Shown piece after piece: positions 14,801-24,096 of a DNA stretch of 64,000 bases (the first letter of the stretch is position 1; every line of letters begins with the position of its first letter). A program made the position numbers and the translations under genes. The stretch lies in NCBI RefSeq assembly GCF_900128505.1, contig NZ_LT669940.1, forward strand, positions 1,418,763 through 1,482,762, in the 5' to 3' direction. The stretch is from Parabacteroides timonensis (lineage in GTDB: Bacteria; Bacteroidota; Bacteroidia; Bacteroidales; Tannerellaceae). The notes beneath the pieces are model-generated. The model saw only the letters and a list, made by a program, of their open reading frames with translations, did no database searches and was not told the origin of the DNA.

Positions 14801-16027
14801 TTATTTATACTCCAGTTTTTCTATTTCTTTGACAATACTTTTGGGTAGATTCTGCATATGTTTGTGGCAAGCCATTTCCAGCGAATACATGCGGGCAATG
14901 CAGTAGTTACTGTGTCCGCAATCGCAACGGGCCTGCTCGTCTTCTTTCATGCGGTTGACGAATGCCGGATCGTTCAGGAGTGCACGTGCCATACTGACAA
15001 ACTCGAAACCTTTTCCCAGCACTTCGTCTATCTTTTCCCGTGAGATAAGACCGCCGACATATACGAGAGGCATTTTCAGGGCTGCCCGGAACTTGAGAGC
15101 ATCTTCCAGGAAATAGGCCTCTTTGAACGGTTCGGTCGGTATCATCAGGTGACCGGCCATTCTTACGCCGAGGGGTAACCAACCGGCCGGCATATAATGT
15201 GTCATTGTACGGATAGGCATGGCTCCCCGCATGACGTACATCGGGGCACGGCTTACAAATCCACCGCTGAGTATCAGGGCATGTACGCCGCATTCGTTTT
15301 GCAGGGTACGGGCCACTTCCAGTGTCTCGTCGATTTCCATTCCGCCTTTGAAACCGTCGCGCATATTCGTTTTAACCAGGACTGCCATATCGGAACCGGC
15401 CGCTTTCATTACTTCCTCCATACACATCTTCATAAAGCGCATCCGGTTTTCCAGACTTCCGCCGTATTCGTCTTTCCGGTGATTGGTATAAGGCGAAAGG
15501 AACTGGCTGATCAGGTAGCCGTGCCCGGCATGTACTTCTACAGCATCCATTCCGGCTTCGCGTGCCAGACGGACGGCCTGCCCGAATGCTTTGGCCATCG
15601 CGGCTATCTCCGATTGCTTCATGCCCCTGACAAAAGTGGGTGAATAGAGATTGAAGCCGCTCGATGCAGAAATAGGGGTACATCCGCAAATATTCTTATG
15701 AGACATGTTTCCGCAATGTCCGATCTGTATGGATGCGGCAGCCCCTTCTTTATGGATTGCATCGGTTATCTTTTTCAGTCCTGGGATGATATCGGGACGT
15801 AGCCACAACTGGCGCTCGAAAGAAAGTCCGCTCTGTGTAACGGCTGCATAAGCGAGTGTCGTCATACCGATTCCTCCGGCAGCAACGGAGATATGGTAGT
15901 TATAAAGCATTTCCGACGGGGCGTTCCCCGGGCACATACTTTCAAAGGCAGCCGCACGTATCGTACGGTTTCTGAGTGTTAACGGGCCAATTGTGGCGGG
16001 GGTGAATAGTAGAGATTCCTTGTTCAT
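14801..16027 (-). CDS. Old-yellow-enzyme family NADH:flavin oxidoreductase; candidate steroid ene-reductase
   Basis: 408 residues forming one FMN-binding TIM barrel. Motifs are the N-terminal LLFTPATIGPLTLRNR, HAGHGYLISQFLSPYTN and EYGGSLENRMRF, which are typical of the BaiCD/BaiH and dienoyl-CoA reductase side of the family. The C-terminal FAD/NADH domain of those longer enzymes is missing. A cysteine cluster at C368, C370, C376 and C387 could bind an Fe-S cluster, although its spacing (C-x-C-x5-C-x10-C) differs from the usual C-x2-C-x3-C-x11-C. Next to a 5-alpha-reductase and an SDR, it is the likely 5-beta-type reductase of a C4-C5 enone in 3-oxo steroids or bile acids. The substrate is inferred. 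Confidence 0.87.
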   Translation of the reverse strand: MNKESLLFTPATIGPLTLRNRTIRAAAFESMCPGNAPSEMLYNYHISVAAGGIGMTTLAYAAVTQSGLSFERQLWLRPDIIPGLKKITDAIHKEGAAASIQIGHCGNMSHKNICGCTPISASSGFNLYSPTFVRGMKQSEIAAMAKAFGQAVRLAREAGMDAVEVHAGHGYLISQFLSPYTNHRKDEYGGSLENRMRFMKMCMEEVMKAAGSDMAVLVKTNMRDGFKGGMEIDETLEVARTLQNECGVHALILSGGFVSRAPMYVMRGAMPIRTMTHYMPAGWLPLGVRMAGHLMIPTEPFKEAYFLEDALKFRAALKMPLVYVGGLISREKIDEVLGKGFEFVSMARALLNDPAFVNRMKEDEQARCDCGHSNYCIARMYSLEMACHKHMQNLPKSIVKEIEKLEYK

Positions 16028-16084
16028 AATTGCTTGTCTGTTTTTCAGTATCTATAATATTGTATAATCAGTCAGCAAATATAA

Positions 16085-16846
16085 TCAATATATAAATGGA
16101 ATGATCCGTTTTCTGTTTCCGACCTCCTTTCCGAACATGGTTTTATATTTGTGCCAGATGGTATTGGCACGAGGCACGAGGTTCGCGAATGTCCACCAGG
16201 CGAACAAGGCACCGCTGGCACTCCAGGTCAGGATCGCAAAACCACACCACTCTACCAACTCTCCGAAATAATTGGCTGAGGTGACGTAGTTGAACATACC
16301 TCCTTTCGGAAGATAATGGTTGGTATCGCCCGGTTTACGCAGATGACGAACGATATAGTCGGAACGCCAGTTGATATACATACCAGTAAAGAAAAGGATT
16401 GTTCCGATGATAAATTGAGGAGTGCATAACCAATCGACTGAATACATACTTTCGGGGGAGAGGTGAAATATCCACATGCCTTGTATATATCCGTTCAGTA
16501 GGTTGAATACGATACCCATGATCATGATCCCGGCCGGCATCTTACTTTTTCCTTTGATTAATAGAGGGAAAATGAATGCCCGCTGTAAATAATGCAGTTC
16601 AAAGAAGAGGAAAAAGAGTAGGGGAACTGTTTCAAATTGTCGTCCGGACTGGCTCCATAATAGAAGCATGACCAGGAAAACCGGAGCTTCCATACATATC
16701 CAGGCAATCTTGTTGGGGATGGGCTTTCCCCATTTCTTATCGAACAACATGCCGTATCCGGCTTCTACAAAATAGAGGGTGATGAAAACAATGGCGGCAA
16801 TCACTGCCATTGCTATCAGTAATATATTGAAATATTCGTTTGTCAT
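16085..16846 (-). CDS. Steroid 5-alpha-reductase family (3-oxo-5-alpha-steroid 4-dehydrogenase) membrane protein
   Basis: 253 residues with about six or seven hydrophobic segments. It closely parallels eukaryotic SRD5A enzymes. HYLQRAFIFPLLIKG (about 95-110) matches the conserved HYxxR block. The C-terminal part, with ANYFGELVEWCGFAILTWS, a later WWTFANLVPRA and the IPFIY end, matches the NADPH-binding C-terminal signature of the family. The reaction would be NADPH-dependent reduction of the C4-C5 double bond of a 3-oxo steroid to the 5-alpha (allo) form, in the inner membrane. Its start overlaps the response-regulator stop by 4 bases (ATGA), so they are translationally coupled. In a gut bacterium, 3-oxo bile acids or steroid hormones are the natural candidates. 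Confidence 0.9.
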   Translation of the reverse strand: MTNEYFNILLIAMAVIAAIVFITLYFVEAGYGMLFDKKWGKPIPNKIAWICMEAPVFLVMLLLWSQSGRQFETVPLLFFLFFELHYLQRAFIFPLLIKGKSKMPAGIMIMGIVFNLLNGYIQGMWIFHLSPESMYSVDWLCTPQFIIGTILFFTGMYINWRSDYIVRHLRKPGDTNHYLPKGGMFNYVTSANYFGELVEWCGFAILTWSASGALFAWWTFANLVPRANTIWHKYKTMFGKEVGNRKRIIPFIY

Positions 16847-17541
16847 TCCTGTGTAGCTTTAGTCACTAGTTTGTATCCTTTTCCATGTACGTTCTCGATC
16901 CTGATGGTCGGGTCGGCTTTCAGCAGGTGACGTAGTTTGGTGATATACACATCCATACTGCGTGCATTGAAATAACTGTCGTTTTTCCATATCCTTTGTA
17001 GTGCGGAACTTCTGTCGACCAGTTTGTTCGGGTTCTGACACAATACTTTGAGAAGGTCAGACTCTTTGGTGGTCAGTTTCTTCTCTTCTTCACCTATGGA
17101 TAACGTTTGTGTATGCGTGTTGAAGGAGAAAAGGCCGAATTTGTATATAACGATCGGTTTTTGCTGATCGGAAACAGAGCGTTTCATTATAGCGTTGATG
17201 CGGGCCTGCAATACTTCCAGGCTAATAGGTTTCCGCATCAGATCGTCTGCTCCCATCTGGTAGACTTCTACAATATCTTCTTTGGTCGGAGAATTGAATA
17301 AGAAGATCAGTCGTGTTTCATTTCGTACGGCTTTGAATGCAGCGGCCAGGGTGATTTCTTCCTTATCGGCGGATACATCCATGATACAAAGGTCTGAGCC
17401 AGCGGTACAAAAGAAATCGTAGGCCTCTTCTGCCTGGGAAAATGTTTCAGTGGCATATTTATCAGTCTTCAGACATTCTTTGAATAATGCTCCCAGGTTT
17501 TCGTCTTTAGTAAAAATAAGGATCTTAAGGTGTTTGTCCAT
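16843..17541 (-). CDS. OmpR-family response regulator (RprY-like) with a degenerate receiver
   Basis: 232 residues: a receiver domain (1-120) and a winged-helix DNA-binding domain (about 130-228, with TTKESDLLKVL and the RSMDVYITKLRHLL recognition block very like Bacteroides RprY). The phosphoacceptor D55 and K104 are kept. The acidic pair near the N terminus is reduced (TKDENL) and the switch Thr is replaced, apparently by F82. No histidine kinase gene is nearby. It may therefore act without phosphorylation or respond to a distant kinase. The ATGA overlap with the steroid reductase gene and a 13-base gap to the gene upstream place it inside the efflux/steroid run. Confidence 0.88.
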   Translation of the reverse strand: MDKHLKILIFTKDENLGALFKECLKTDKYATETFSQAEEAYDFFCTAGSDLCIMDVSADKEEITLAAAFKAVRNETRLIFLFNSPTKEDIVEVYQMGADDLMRKPISLEVLQARINAIMKRSVSDQQKPIVIYKFGLFSFNTHTQTLSIGEEEKKLTTKESDLLKVLCQNPNKLVDRSSALQRIWKNDSYFNARSMDVYITKLRHLLKADPTIRIENVHGKGYKLVTKATQE

Positions 17542-17554
17542 TGTAAAAAAGATT

Positions 17555-18112
17555 CTATGCTTCTTCGTGAGAAGCTTTATAAAGGTTATATCTTTCGAAT
17601 ACAGCCTGTTTTAATTCTTCGAAAGTACAATCCAACGCGCGGTTGGAAATACAAATAGGTGATCCGTAGTATTGAAGCCTTAGCTCCATGGAACGTTTTT
17701 TACTACGTGCGGGTTCACGGTCAATATATTCGTTCGGATTTTTGACCTTTAACACAATGTATTTGCGTTTCAGGTTGCTAATATCGTCCATAACTTTGAT
17801 ATTTTCAACATCTTTCCATAAAATAGTACCAAATCTGTTTCCGGTGGATATGTCATTAACACCTTCTTCTGAAACATAGATAGCTGTAAATTTTTCCCGT
17901 GTGAGGTAATAATAGCTTATGCAACAAAACACCGTGGTCAGCAACGAGAAAAATCCAACCAGGAGAAGGAGGAAACGTCCTTCGCCTAACTTCAGCTCGT
18001 GAGAGAGTGTAAGGGAACCTATGCCGATCAGGGCAGAGAAGAGGGTTGTAAGGAACAACCCTCTCTGCTTTTTCCTGCTCAATTTAAATGTTGTTACAGA
18101 AGGTGTATTCAT
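17555..18112 (-). CDS. STM3941-family small membrane protein
   Basis: 185 residues. Two close transmembrane segments (about 20-38 and 45-70) are followed by a cytoplasmic beta-rich domain resembling bacterial PH domains (FTAIYVSEEGVNDIS and TILWKDVENIKVM). This matches the STM3941 family layout as I recall it; function is unknown. It starts 6 bases after the PG0541-like gene and ends 13 bases before the response regulator, so it is cotranscribed. It could serve as a membrane sensor or scaffold, but nothing in the sequence proves that. Confidence 0.7.
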   Translation of the reverse strand: MNTPSVTTFKLSRKKQRGLFLTTLFSALIGIGSLTLSHELKLGEGRFLLLLVGFFSLLTTVFCCISYYYLTREKFTAIYVSEEGVNDISTGNRFGTILWKDVENIKVMDDISNLKRKYIVLKVKNPNEYIDREPARSKKRSMELRLQYYGSPICISNRALDCTFEELKQAVFERYNLYKASHEEA

Positions 18113-18118
18113 GTATAT

Positions 18119-18412
18119 TTAAATTGTTTTTTCAACATTCCATACAAACGCACGCAGACCTTGTGCTTCCGTTTGCATATCCATTTTATGTAACAGATCG
18201 AGGAAATGGTCTACTTTTTCATCGTCTACCATAGCCAGTATGGCGGAGTTCAGTGTAGGCCATGCGTGACTGCCGTAGTGGGGTTCGCCGTTTTTGCTAC
18301 CGCGTCCCTGCACTTCATCCCAGTAGGTGAAGCCACGGATGTTGTTACGATCCATGACACTTAAGATCATTTCGTAATAGGCCTGATTGAATGATATGAA
18401 TATAGCTTTCAT
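18119..18412 (-). CDS. PG0541-family transporter-associated protein (PII-like)
   Basis: 97 residues, soluble. It resembles the PII/NIL-type ferredoxin-like fold, with a beta-alpha-beta start (MKAIFISFNQAYYEMILSVM) and a middle loop GRGSKNGEPHYGSHAWP. This small family regularly follows RND efflux genes in Bacteroidales, as PG0541 does in Porphyromonas gingivalis, and is thought to be pump-associated; its molecular role is unknown. It lies 55 bases after the RND gene, with a hairpin in the gap, and 6 bases before the next gene. Confidence 0.8.
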   Translation of the reverse strand: MKAIFISFNQAYYEMILSVMDRNNIRGFTYWDEVQGRGSKNGEPHYGSHAWPTLNSAILAMVDDEKVDHFLDLLHKMDMQTEAQGLRAFVWNVEKTI

Positions 18413-18434
18413 TGTTCTTTCTATTTTATGTTAT

Positions 18435-18459
18435 AACCGGGAACTCAGGGTTCCCGGTT
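18435..18459 (-). promoter_or_regulatory. Intergenic hairpin between the RND and PG0541 genes
   Basis: A GC-rich 10-bp stem AACCGGGAAC/GTTCCCGGTT with a 4- to 5-base loop. On the minus strand it is followed by ATAACATAAAAT rather than a T run, so it may be a weak attenuator or a 3' mRNA-protecting hairpin that sets pump-to-downstream expression ratios. Confidence 0.6.
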
Positions 18460-18467
18460 TCTATGTT

Positions 18468-21400
18468 TTATAATTGTTCCAGTTGGTTTAACTTGGCGAT
18501 CTTACGACGACGGCGTTTCACTCCGTTGCCGGCAAATACGCAATATACTACCGGTACGATAACCAGCGTAATCAAGGTGGAAACCGAAAGACCCCAGGCA
18601 ACTGTCATACCCATCGAACGCCACATTTCAGCACCTTCACCGGTTCCGATAGCCATCGGGATCATACCCAGTACGGTAGTCAATGTAGTCATTAATACCG
18701 GACGGAGACGGGACTTACCGGCAGCTACGGCAGCTGTAAGAATACTCATACCACGTTCGCGGCACAGGATGGTGTAGTCGATCAATACGATACCGTTTTT
18801 AACAACGATACCCATCAACATGATCACACCGATCAAAGCCATTACACCCAGCGGCGTTTGTGTGATCGACAATCCGAGGATAACCCCTGTAAAGGCAAAC
18901 GGAATGGAGAACATGATCACGAACGGGTCGGTCAACGATTCGAACTGGGCGGCCATCACAATGAACACGAGGATGATGATCAATACCATTAACGTTCCCA
19001 GATCCTGGAATGTATCCTGCTGGTCTTCGAATGTACCACCCAACTGCCAGCTTACTTCGCTCGGGATATCCATCTGTTTCAATTCGCCACGTACGGCAGC
19101 AACCAGGTCACTCAATGCAGCACCCTGACCTACGACGGCTGAAACAGTGATAATACGTTCACGGTTCTTACGTTCGATGGTAGGCGGTGTCATACGTTCT
19201 ACTACTTTGCCGACATCGCGGATACGAACACCTTGTCCGGCATTATTGTAGATCAGGATATTCTCGATGTCCTCGATAGACTGGCGGAATTCCGGAGCAT
19301 AACGTACCTTGATATCATACTCGTCACCGTCTTCGCGATATTTGGAAGCAGTAGAACCGTTGATGCGGTTACGCAGATACAAAGAAGCTGTTGCTACGTT
19401 CAGTCCGTTCATAGCCAGTTTTTCGCGGTCGAAATCCACCTGGTATTCCGGGATATAGTCTTTACGGCTGATGTTTACCTGCGAACAACCTTTCAATGCT
19501 TCCAGGCGTCTTGCCAGGTCGGCTGCCACAGCATCGGTCTTGGCAAAGTCGAAACCGTAGATTTCTATATCCACAGCATTTTCACCACCCATAGAACCCG
19601 ACTGACCTCCGGCTAATACCTTATACTCTTTGATCTCCGAATATTCGGCCAGGTCTTCACGCATCATATCACAAATCTCGATAAGGCCTCTTTCACGATC
19701 ACCGACACTACTCAGGTTGATGTTCATTTCGATGATGTGCGAACCGTTATCGCTCAGCTGTGCAAATGTGTTGTCCGTATCGGCCTGTCCTTCGGTGAAG
19801 TTCAGAACAAGGATTTCCGGATATTTCTCACGGAACTGTTTGTCGATACGTAGAGCCAGGTCACGTGTTATTTCCTGGCGGGTACCGATCGGTAGTTCGA
19901 TAGTAATACCGATACGGGCATTATCCTGTGTCGGGAAGAACTCAGTTTTTACAGTCGGTATCAATAGCATACTACCAAAGAATACCAATGCAGCACCTGT
20001 GATAACCGTTTTGCGGTGGCGGACAGCCCAACTCAGGAAGCGTGCATAAGCTACATCCAGTGCATTCAGTGCTTTTTCGATCGGTGTGAAGAATAATACA
20101 TATAAACGACCTTTCTTCGGATCGAGACGTAACAACTGGGAACAAAGCATCGGAGTCAGCGTCAAGGCACCTATGGTAGATACGATCATAATGATACTAA
20201 CGATCCATCCTAACTGTTTGAAAAGGATACCGGCCATACCAGTAACCATGGTCAACGGCAGGAATACTGCCAACATGGTCAGCGTAGAAGCGATAACAGA
20301 AATAGCCACCTCATTGGTTGCATGTACTGCCGCCTGTTTCGGTTTACTTCCCCGCTCGATATGCGTCGTGACGTTTTCCAATACTACGATGGCATCATCC
20401 ACCACCATACCGATTGCAATGGACAGTGAACTCAGAGAGATGATGTTCAATGTGTTTCCTGACGCCAACAAGTATGCGAAGGCGGCGATCAACGAGATCG
20501 GGATAGTCAGAATAATAATAAATGTCGCTCTCCAGCGCCCCAGGAAGATAAATACAACCAACATAACGACAATGAAGGTGATCATGATCGTTTCCTGCAA
20601 ACTGTCGATCGTGTTTAAGATGTTTGTAGAAGTATCCATAATTGCCCCTAGTTGTACATCCGACGGTAAGCTAGCCTGTATCTCCGGAAGTTTCTCGTGT
20701 ACCTTTTTGGCGATGTTTACCGAGTTTGCACCGGATTGTTTCTGGATAACGATCATACCCCCTTTACCTCCATTATTGAAGGTTTCCTGAGCACGTTCTT
20801 CTATATAATCATCTACCCGCGCGATGTCACGCAGATATACATTTCTGCCGTTGTTGCTTCCCACTACGAGGTCGAGCATCTGTTTGGCATTGGTAAACTC
20901 GCCCTGTACACGTAGCGTGTAGGTGTTCGAACCGATATCGATGCTACCCCCCGGAGTGTTACGGTTTTCCTGGGCGATGACTGTTGAAATGCCTTCGATA
21001 GTCAGTCCGTAAGCCTCCAGTTTGTAAGGGTCGCAATATACCTGTACCTCGCGGATCGGTGCTCCTGAGATAGATACCGCACCCACGCCGCTGATACGTG
21101 CCAGTGGGTTCGATACTTTATCGTCCAGGATCTTATATAAGGCGTTGGTACTTTCTTCTGCTGTCACGGAAAGCAACAGGATAGGAATATCGTCGGTACC
21201 AAACTTAAAGATGATCGGATTTTCTACATCATCCGGCAGCGACGACTCTACGATGTCCAGTTTATCCCGGACGTCGTTGGTCGCGACATCAATATCGGTT
21301 CCGTATTCAAATTCCAGCGTAACGATAGAGATGTTTTCGCGAGATTGTGATGTGATGTGCTTCAGGTCACTCACACTGTTCAACACGTTTTCCAATGGCT

Positions 21401-21593
21401 TGGATACGTTCATTTCAATATCTGTGGCACTGGCTCCGGGATAGGCCGTCATGACCATGATCATGTTGGTCTCGATCTCCGGCAGCAAGTCTACTGATAA
21501 TCGGGTTAGGGAAAAAAGCCCCATAATTACCACTGCCACAAACACGAGGGCGGTGGTTACCGGCTTTTTGACCGCTGTTGCATATAAACTCAT
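18468..21593 (-). CDS. RND efflux pump inner-membrane permease (HAE1 family)
   Basis: 1041 residues, the normal size for an AcrB/MexB-type proton-driven pump: 12 membrane segments and two large periplasmic loops. The TM4 proton-relay motif GMVVDDAIVVLENV is intact, as is the N-terminal RPVTT-like start (KKPVTTALVFVAVV). It exports amphiphilic compounds such as drugs, detergents and bile acids from the inner membrane or periplasm. Its adaptor and outer-membrane partner genes lie immediately upstream (gaps 13 and 40 bases), forming a complete tripartite system. The genes downstream encode a steroid-reducing cassette, which suggests steroid or bile-acid cargo; this is inference. Confidence 0.95.
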   Translation of the reverse strand: MSLYATAVKKPVTTALVFVAVVIMGLFSLTRLSVDLLPEIETNMIMVMTAYPGASATDIEMNVSKPLENVLNSVSDLKHITSQSRENISIVTLEFEYGTDIDVATNDVRDKLDIVESSLPDDVENPIIFKFGTDDIPILLLSVTAEESTNALYKILDDKVSNPLARISGVGAVSISGAPIREVQVYCDPYKLEAYGLTIEGISTVIAQENRNTPGGSIDIGSNTYTLRVQGEFTNAKQMLDLVVGSNNGRNVYLRDIARVDDYIEERAQETFNNGGKGGMIVIQKQSGANSVNIAKKVHEKLPEIQASLPSDVQLGAIMDTSTNILNTIDSLQETIMITFIVVMLVVFIFLGRWRATFIIILTIPISLIAAFAYLLASGNTLNIISLSSLSIAIGMVVDDAIVVLENVTTHIERGSKPKQAAVHATNEVAISVIASTLTMLAVFLPLTMVTGMAGILFKQLGWIVSIIMIVSTIGALTLTPMLCSQLLRLDPKKGRLYVLFFTPIEKALNALDVAYARFLSWAVRHRKTVITGAALVFFGSMLLIPTVKTEFFPTQDNARIGITIELPIGTRQEITRDLALRIDKQFREKYPEILVLNFTEGQADTDNTFAQLSDNGSHIIEMNINLSSVGDRERGLIEICDMMREDLAEYSEIKEYKVLAGGQSGSMGGENAVDIEIYGFDFAKTDAVAADLARRLEALKGCSQVNISRKDYIPEYQVDFDREKLAMNGLNVATASLYLRNRINGSTASKYREDGDEYDIKVRYAPEFRQSIEDIENILIYNNAGQGVRIRDVGKVVERMTPPTIERKNRERIITVSAVVGQGAALSDLVAAVRGELKQMDIPSEVSWQLGGTFEDQQDTFQDLGTLMVLIIILVFIVMAAQFESLTDPFVIMFSIPFAFTGVILGLSITQTPLGVMALIGVIMLMGIVVKNGIVLIDYTILCRERGMSILTAAVAAGKSRLRPVLMTTLTTVLGMIPMAIGTGEGAEMWRSMGMTVAWGLSVSTLITLVIVPVVYCVFAGNGVKRRRRKIAKLNQLEQL

Positions 21594-21606
21594 ATAGTGT
21601 TATTTC

Positions 21607-22629
21607 TTACTTGTCAATTTCTACTTCCATTCCATTAGTCAAACGGTTCTGACCGGTTGTTACCACCTGGTCGCCGTTCTCGACACCTGATATAATTTCG
21701 TATTTGTTACCCATACGACGTCCCAGCTCTACCTTCTGGTAAGATACTTTTCCATTCTTATATACATAAATGTAGCGGTCGCCTGAACCGGACTGTTTAA
21801 CGATAGCCTGGTCGGGGGTGACAACGTGATTTCTTGTACCGAAGTTCATTGTTGCACGGGCAAACATTCCCGGGCGTACGCGTTCGTCGGTATTTGCAAT
21901 CTTGATCTCGACAGGGAAAGTACGGCTTGTTGCATCGATAGTCGGATAAACCAGACTCACTTTACCTTTGAATACTTCGTCGCCGTAAACATCCAACTTG
22001 ATATCTACTTCATTCCCTTTCTTAACCTGGGTGAAATAGCTTTCGGAAACATTCACGAGCAGTTTGACCGGACGAATCTGTTCGACGGTAAAGATCGGAT
22101 CTCCACCGCTATACATATCGCCGTTATCGTAATTACGGGCAGTCACGATACCACTGATCGGGCTTAGTAACTGGGTATTTTCCTGCAAGTTCTTGTAACT
22201 TTCACGGCTTATATCCAACTGGGTTTTCTGAGCATCCCAGGCTGATTTCGAAGCACCGCCTACTTTATATAGTTCGTCGATACGCTTGAACTCCACTTCC
22301 TGATTGTCCAACTGGACTTTGGCTTGTTTCAGGTTGTTGGCATCCATTTTGACCAATAGCTGGCCTTCTTTCACATGGTCGCCTACTTCTGCGAACAGTT
22401 TCTCAATACGGACCGGCGACTGAGGGGCTATATTATTCTTTATATTTGCTTCCACAGTGGCTGTAAATTCTGCTATCTGGTCTACATCCTGAGCTGATAC
22501 CTGTTCTATTTTCACTTTCACCTTTTCATCAACGGCCTGTGTTGTTGCGTCTTTCTTCTCACCCGAGCAGGACATCAGCAAGGCTAACGTAACGAGTGGT
22601 ACAACTTTCAGCATTTCACGTGTTTTCAT
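21607..22629 (-). CDS. RND efflux periplasmic adaptor (membrane fusion protein), lipoprotein
   Basis: 340 residues from the ATG at 22629 (MKTREMLKV). An upstream in-frame ATG would add 10 residues before the signal peptide and is less likely. The lipoprotein signal ends at LLMSC. The order is beta-barrel/lipoyl half (SPVRIEKLFAEVGDHVKEGQ), alpha-helical hairpin (about 100-165), the second lipoyl half (LLSPISGIVTARNYDNGD) and a beta-barrel plus membrane-proximal domain. It bridges the RND pump and the TolC-type channel. It is 13 bases upstream of the pump gene. Confidence 0.95.
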   Translation of the reverse strand: MKTREMLKVVPLVTLALLMSCSGEKKDATTQAVDEKVKVKIEQVSAQDVDQIAEFTATVEANIKNNIAPQSPVRIEKLFAEVGDHVKEGQLLVKMDANNLKQAKVQLDNQEVEFKRIDELYKVGGASKSAWDAQKTQLDISRESYKNLQENTQLLSPISGIVTARNYDNGDMYSGGDPIFTVEQIRPVKLLVNVSESYFTQVKKGNEVDIKLDVYGDEVFKGKVSLVYPTIDATSRTFPVEIKIANTDERVRPGMFARATMNFGTRNHVVTPDQAIVKQSGSGDRYIYVYKNGKVSYQKVELGRRMGNKYEIISGVENGDQVVTTGQNRLTNGMEVEIDK

Positions 22630-22669
22630 ATTGTAAACTGTTTTTATTTTTATTCTCATTGCTAGTTAA

Positions 22670-24052
22670 TTAGTAATTTTGTTGACCCAGTACTTTCTCC
22701 AGATCTGATTTAGCTACCATATAATCGTATATGGCTTGATTGAAATTCAACTTCGATTGCGTGAGTGCCAACTCGGCATCATTCATTTCCAATAGTGTTC
22801 CGGCACCGGTGTCATATCGCTTCTGGGCGATAAGATATCCGCGGTTTGCCTGTTCCACCCCTTTTTGTGCTGCATCGAACTTCTTGATGCAAGTGTTCAT
22901 ATTATCCATATATTGTTTGATAGACAGTTGCAGGTTACGTTTTGTATCCTCGCGCTGCAAATCCATCTGTTGCATGGATACCTGTGTCTGTTTGATCTTA
23001 TGATATTTGCTTCCTCCTGAAAAGATAGGAACGGTCAGCGTTACACCGATCATTGAATAAGGGTTCCATTGGTAGTTCTTGAACTTGAAATCATTATTCA
23101 TGGACGTCCACTGGTAGAGACCGGTTAAAGACAGTGTTGGCAGATAATCGAACTTCTGCATCATCAATGTCTTTTTCAGTTGTTCGGCTTGTAAATCGAT
23201 CTGTTTCAAATCCGTGTTCTCGGAAAGTGTTGTGTCGGTCGATAAAAAGTCTGCGAATAACTCGGTTTCATAGTCAACCAGCGTACCTTCGCAATCGATC
23301 TCTGTTTCCAGGTCCATTCCTAATAATGCTTTCAGTTGCCATTTAGCAAGTGTTAATGAGTTTAATGCCTGTAACATATTGGGTTCGCTGTTCTTTACAG
23401 TAACATCGGCACGGATCAGGTCGTATTCGGCAACGGTTCCCTGTTCATATTTCTTCTTGATGTCCAGATAATTCTCCATTGCGTTGTCGTAACTGTCTTT
23501 GAATACACGGTATGAATCGTTGGCCAGTAATACACTGTAGAAACTTTTCTTTACCTGGTTCACCATAGATATTTTGGATGAACGTGCTTGTTCCACCGAT
23601 AGTTCGACGTCCAGAGCCGATATGCTCAGGCTCTTCCATAAAGATGCATTTACCAGCGGCATCGAAGCGTTAAATCCGAGACTCCAGTTGTTATCGCGTC
23701 CAACTTCGATCCCTTTACTCATATCCGGCACTTCTGTTCCTTCGGGAATTTCCGAACTTCCCATATCGAAGCCATCCATATACATTACCTGTTTTTTCAG
23801 TGTCCGGTTGTAGTCGGCAGCAAAGCTAATATCTGGGAACAGGGCGGCATACGAACCCTTTTGCGCATACTTTTTCTTTTCGATTTCTTTGTCTGCGACT
23901 TTTACGGTTGGGTTCTCACTCAGCGCAATCTCCAGTGCTTTACTCAGGTTCAGCTTCAGGACATCCTGTGCTTTGGCTGAAGTAAAGGCCAGAGATGGTA
24001 GCAACATCAAAACTACCCACATCATCTTTTTCCTAACTAATACTCGTTTCAT
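22670..24052 (-). CDS. TolC-family outer-membrane efflux channel
   Basis: 460 residues with a signal peptide (about 1-28, ending SAKAQ). Two homologous halves are each rich in long helices, as in the TolC/OprM family: LSKALEIALSENPTVKVADK (about 36-55) begins repeat 1 and DLKQIDLQAEQLKKT repeat 2. The C terminus ends NQAIYDYMVAKSDLEKVLG, a typical OMF ending. It is the exit duct of the pump encoded downstream. It follows the TetR gene by 44 bases on the same strand. Confidence 0.95.
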   Translation of the reverse strand: MKRVLVRKKMMWVVLMLLPSLAFTSAKAQDVLKLNLSKALEIALSENPTVKVADKEIEKKKYAQKGSYAALFPDISFAADYNRTLKKQVMYMDGFDMGSSEIPEGTEVPDMSKGIEVGRDNNWSLGFNASMPLVNASLWKSLSISALDVELSVEQARSSKISMVNQVKKSFYSVLLANDSYRVFKDSYDNAMENYLDIKKKYEQGTVAEYDLIRADVTVKNSEPNMLQALNSLTLAKWQLKALLGMDLETEIDCEGTLVDYETELFADFLSTDTTLSENTDLKQIDLQAEQLKKTLMMQKFDYLPTLSLTGLYQWTSMNNDFKFKNYQWNPYSMIGVTLTVPIFSGGSKYHKIKQTQVSMQQMDLQREDTKRNLQLSIKQYMDNMNTCIKKFDAAQKGVEQANRGYLIAQKRYDTGAGTLLEMNDAELALTQSKLNFNQAIYDYMVAKSDLEKVLGQQNY

Positions 24053-24096
24053 TTAAACTAGATTTGATTTTGAATATAATACCTATTATAATTCTC

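Noticed and set aside
20086..20790. Open frame of 234 codons opposite the RND pump gene
   Set aside because: Antisense shadow of a certain gene; low-complexity Ile/Thr/Asn-rich product with no start context.
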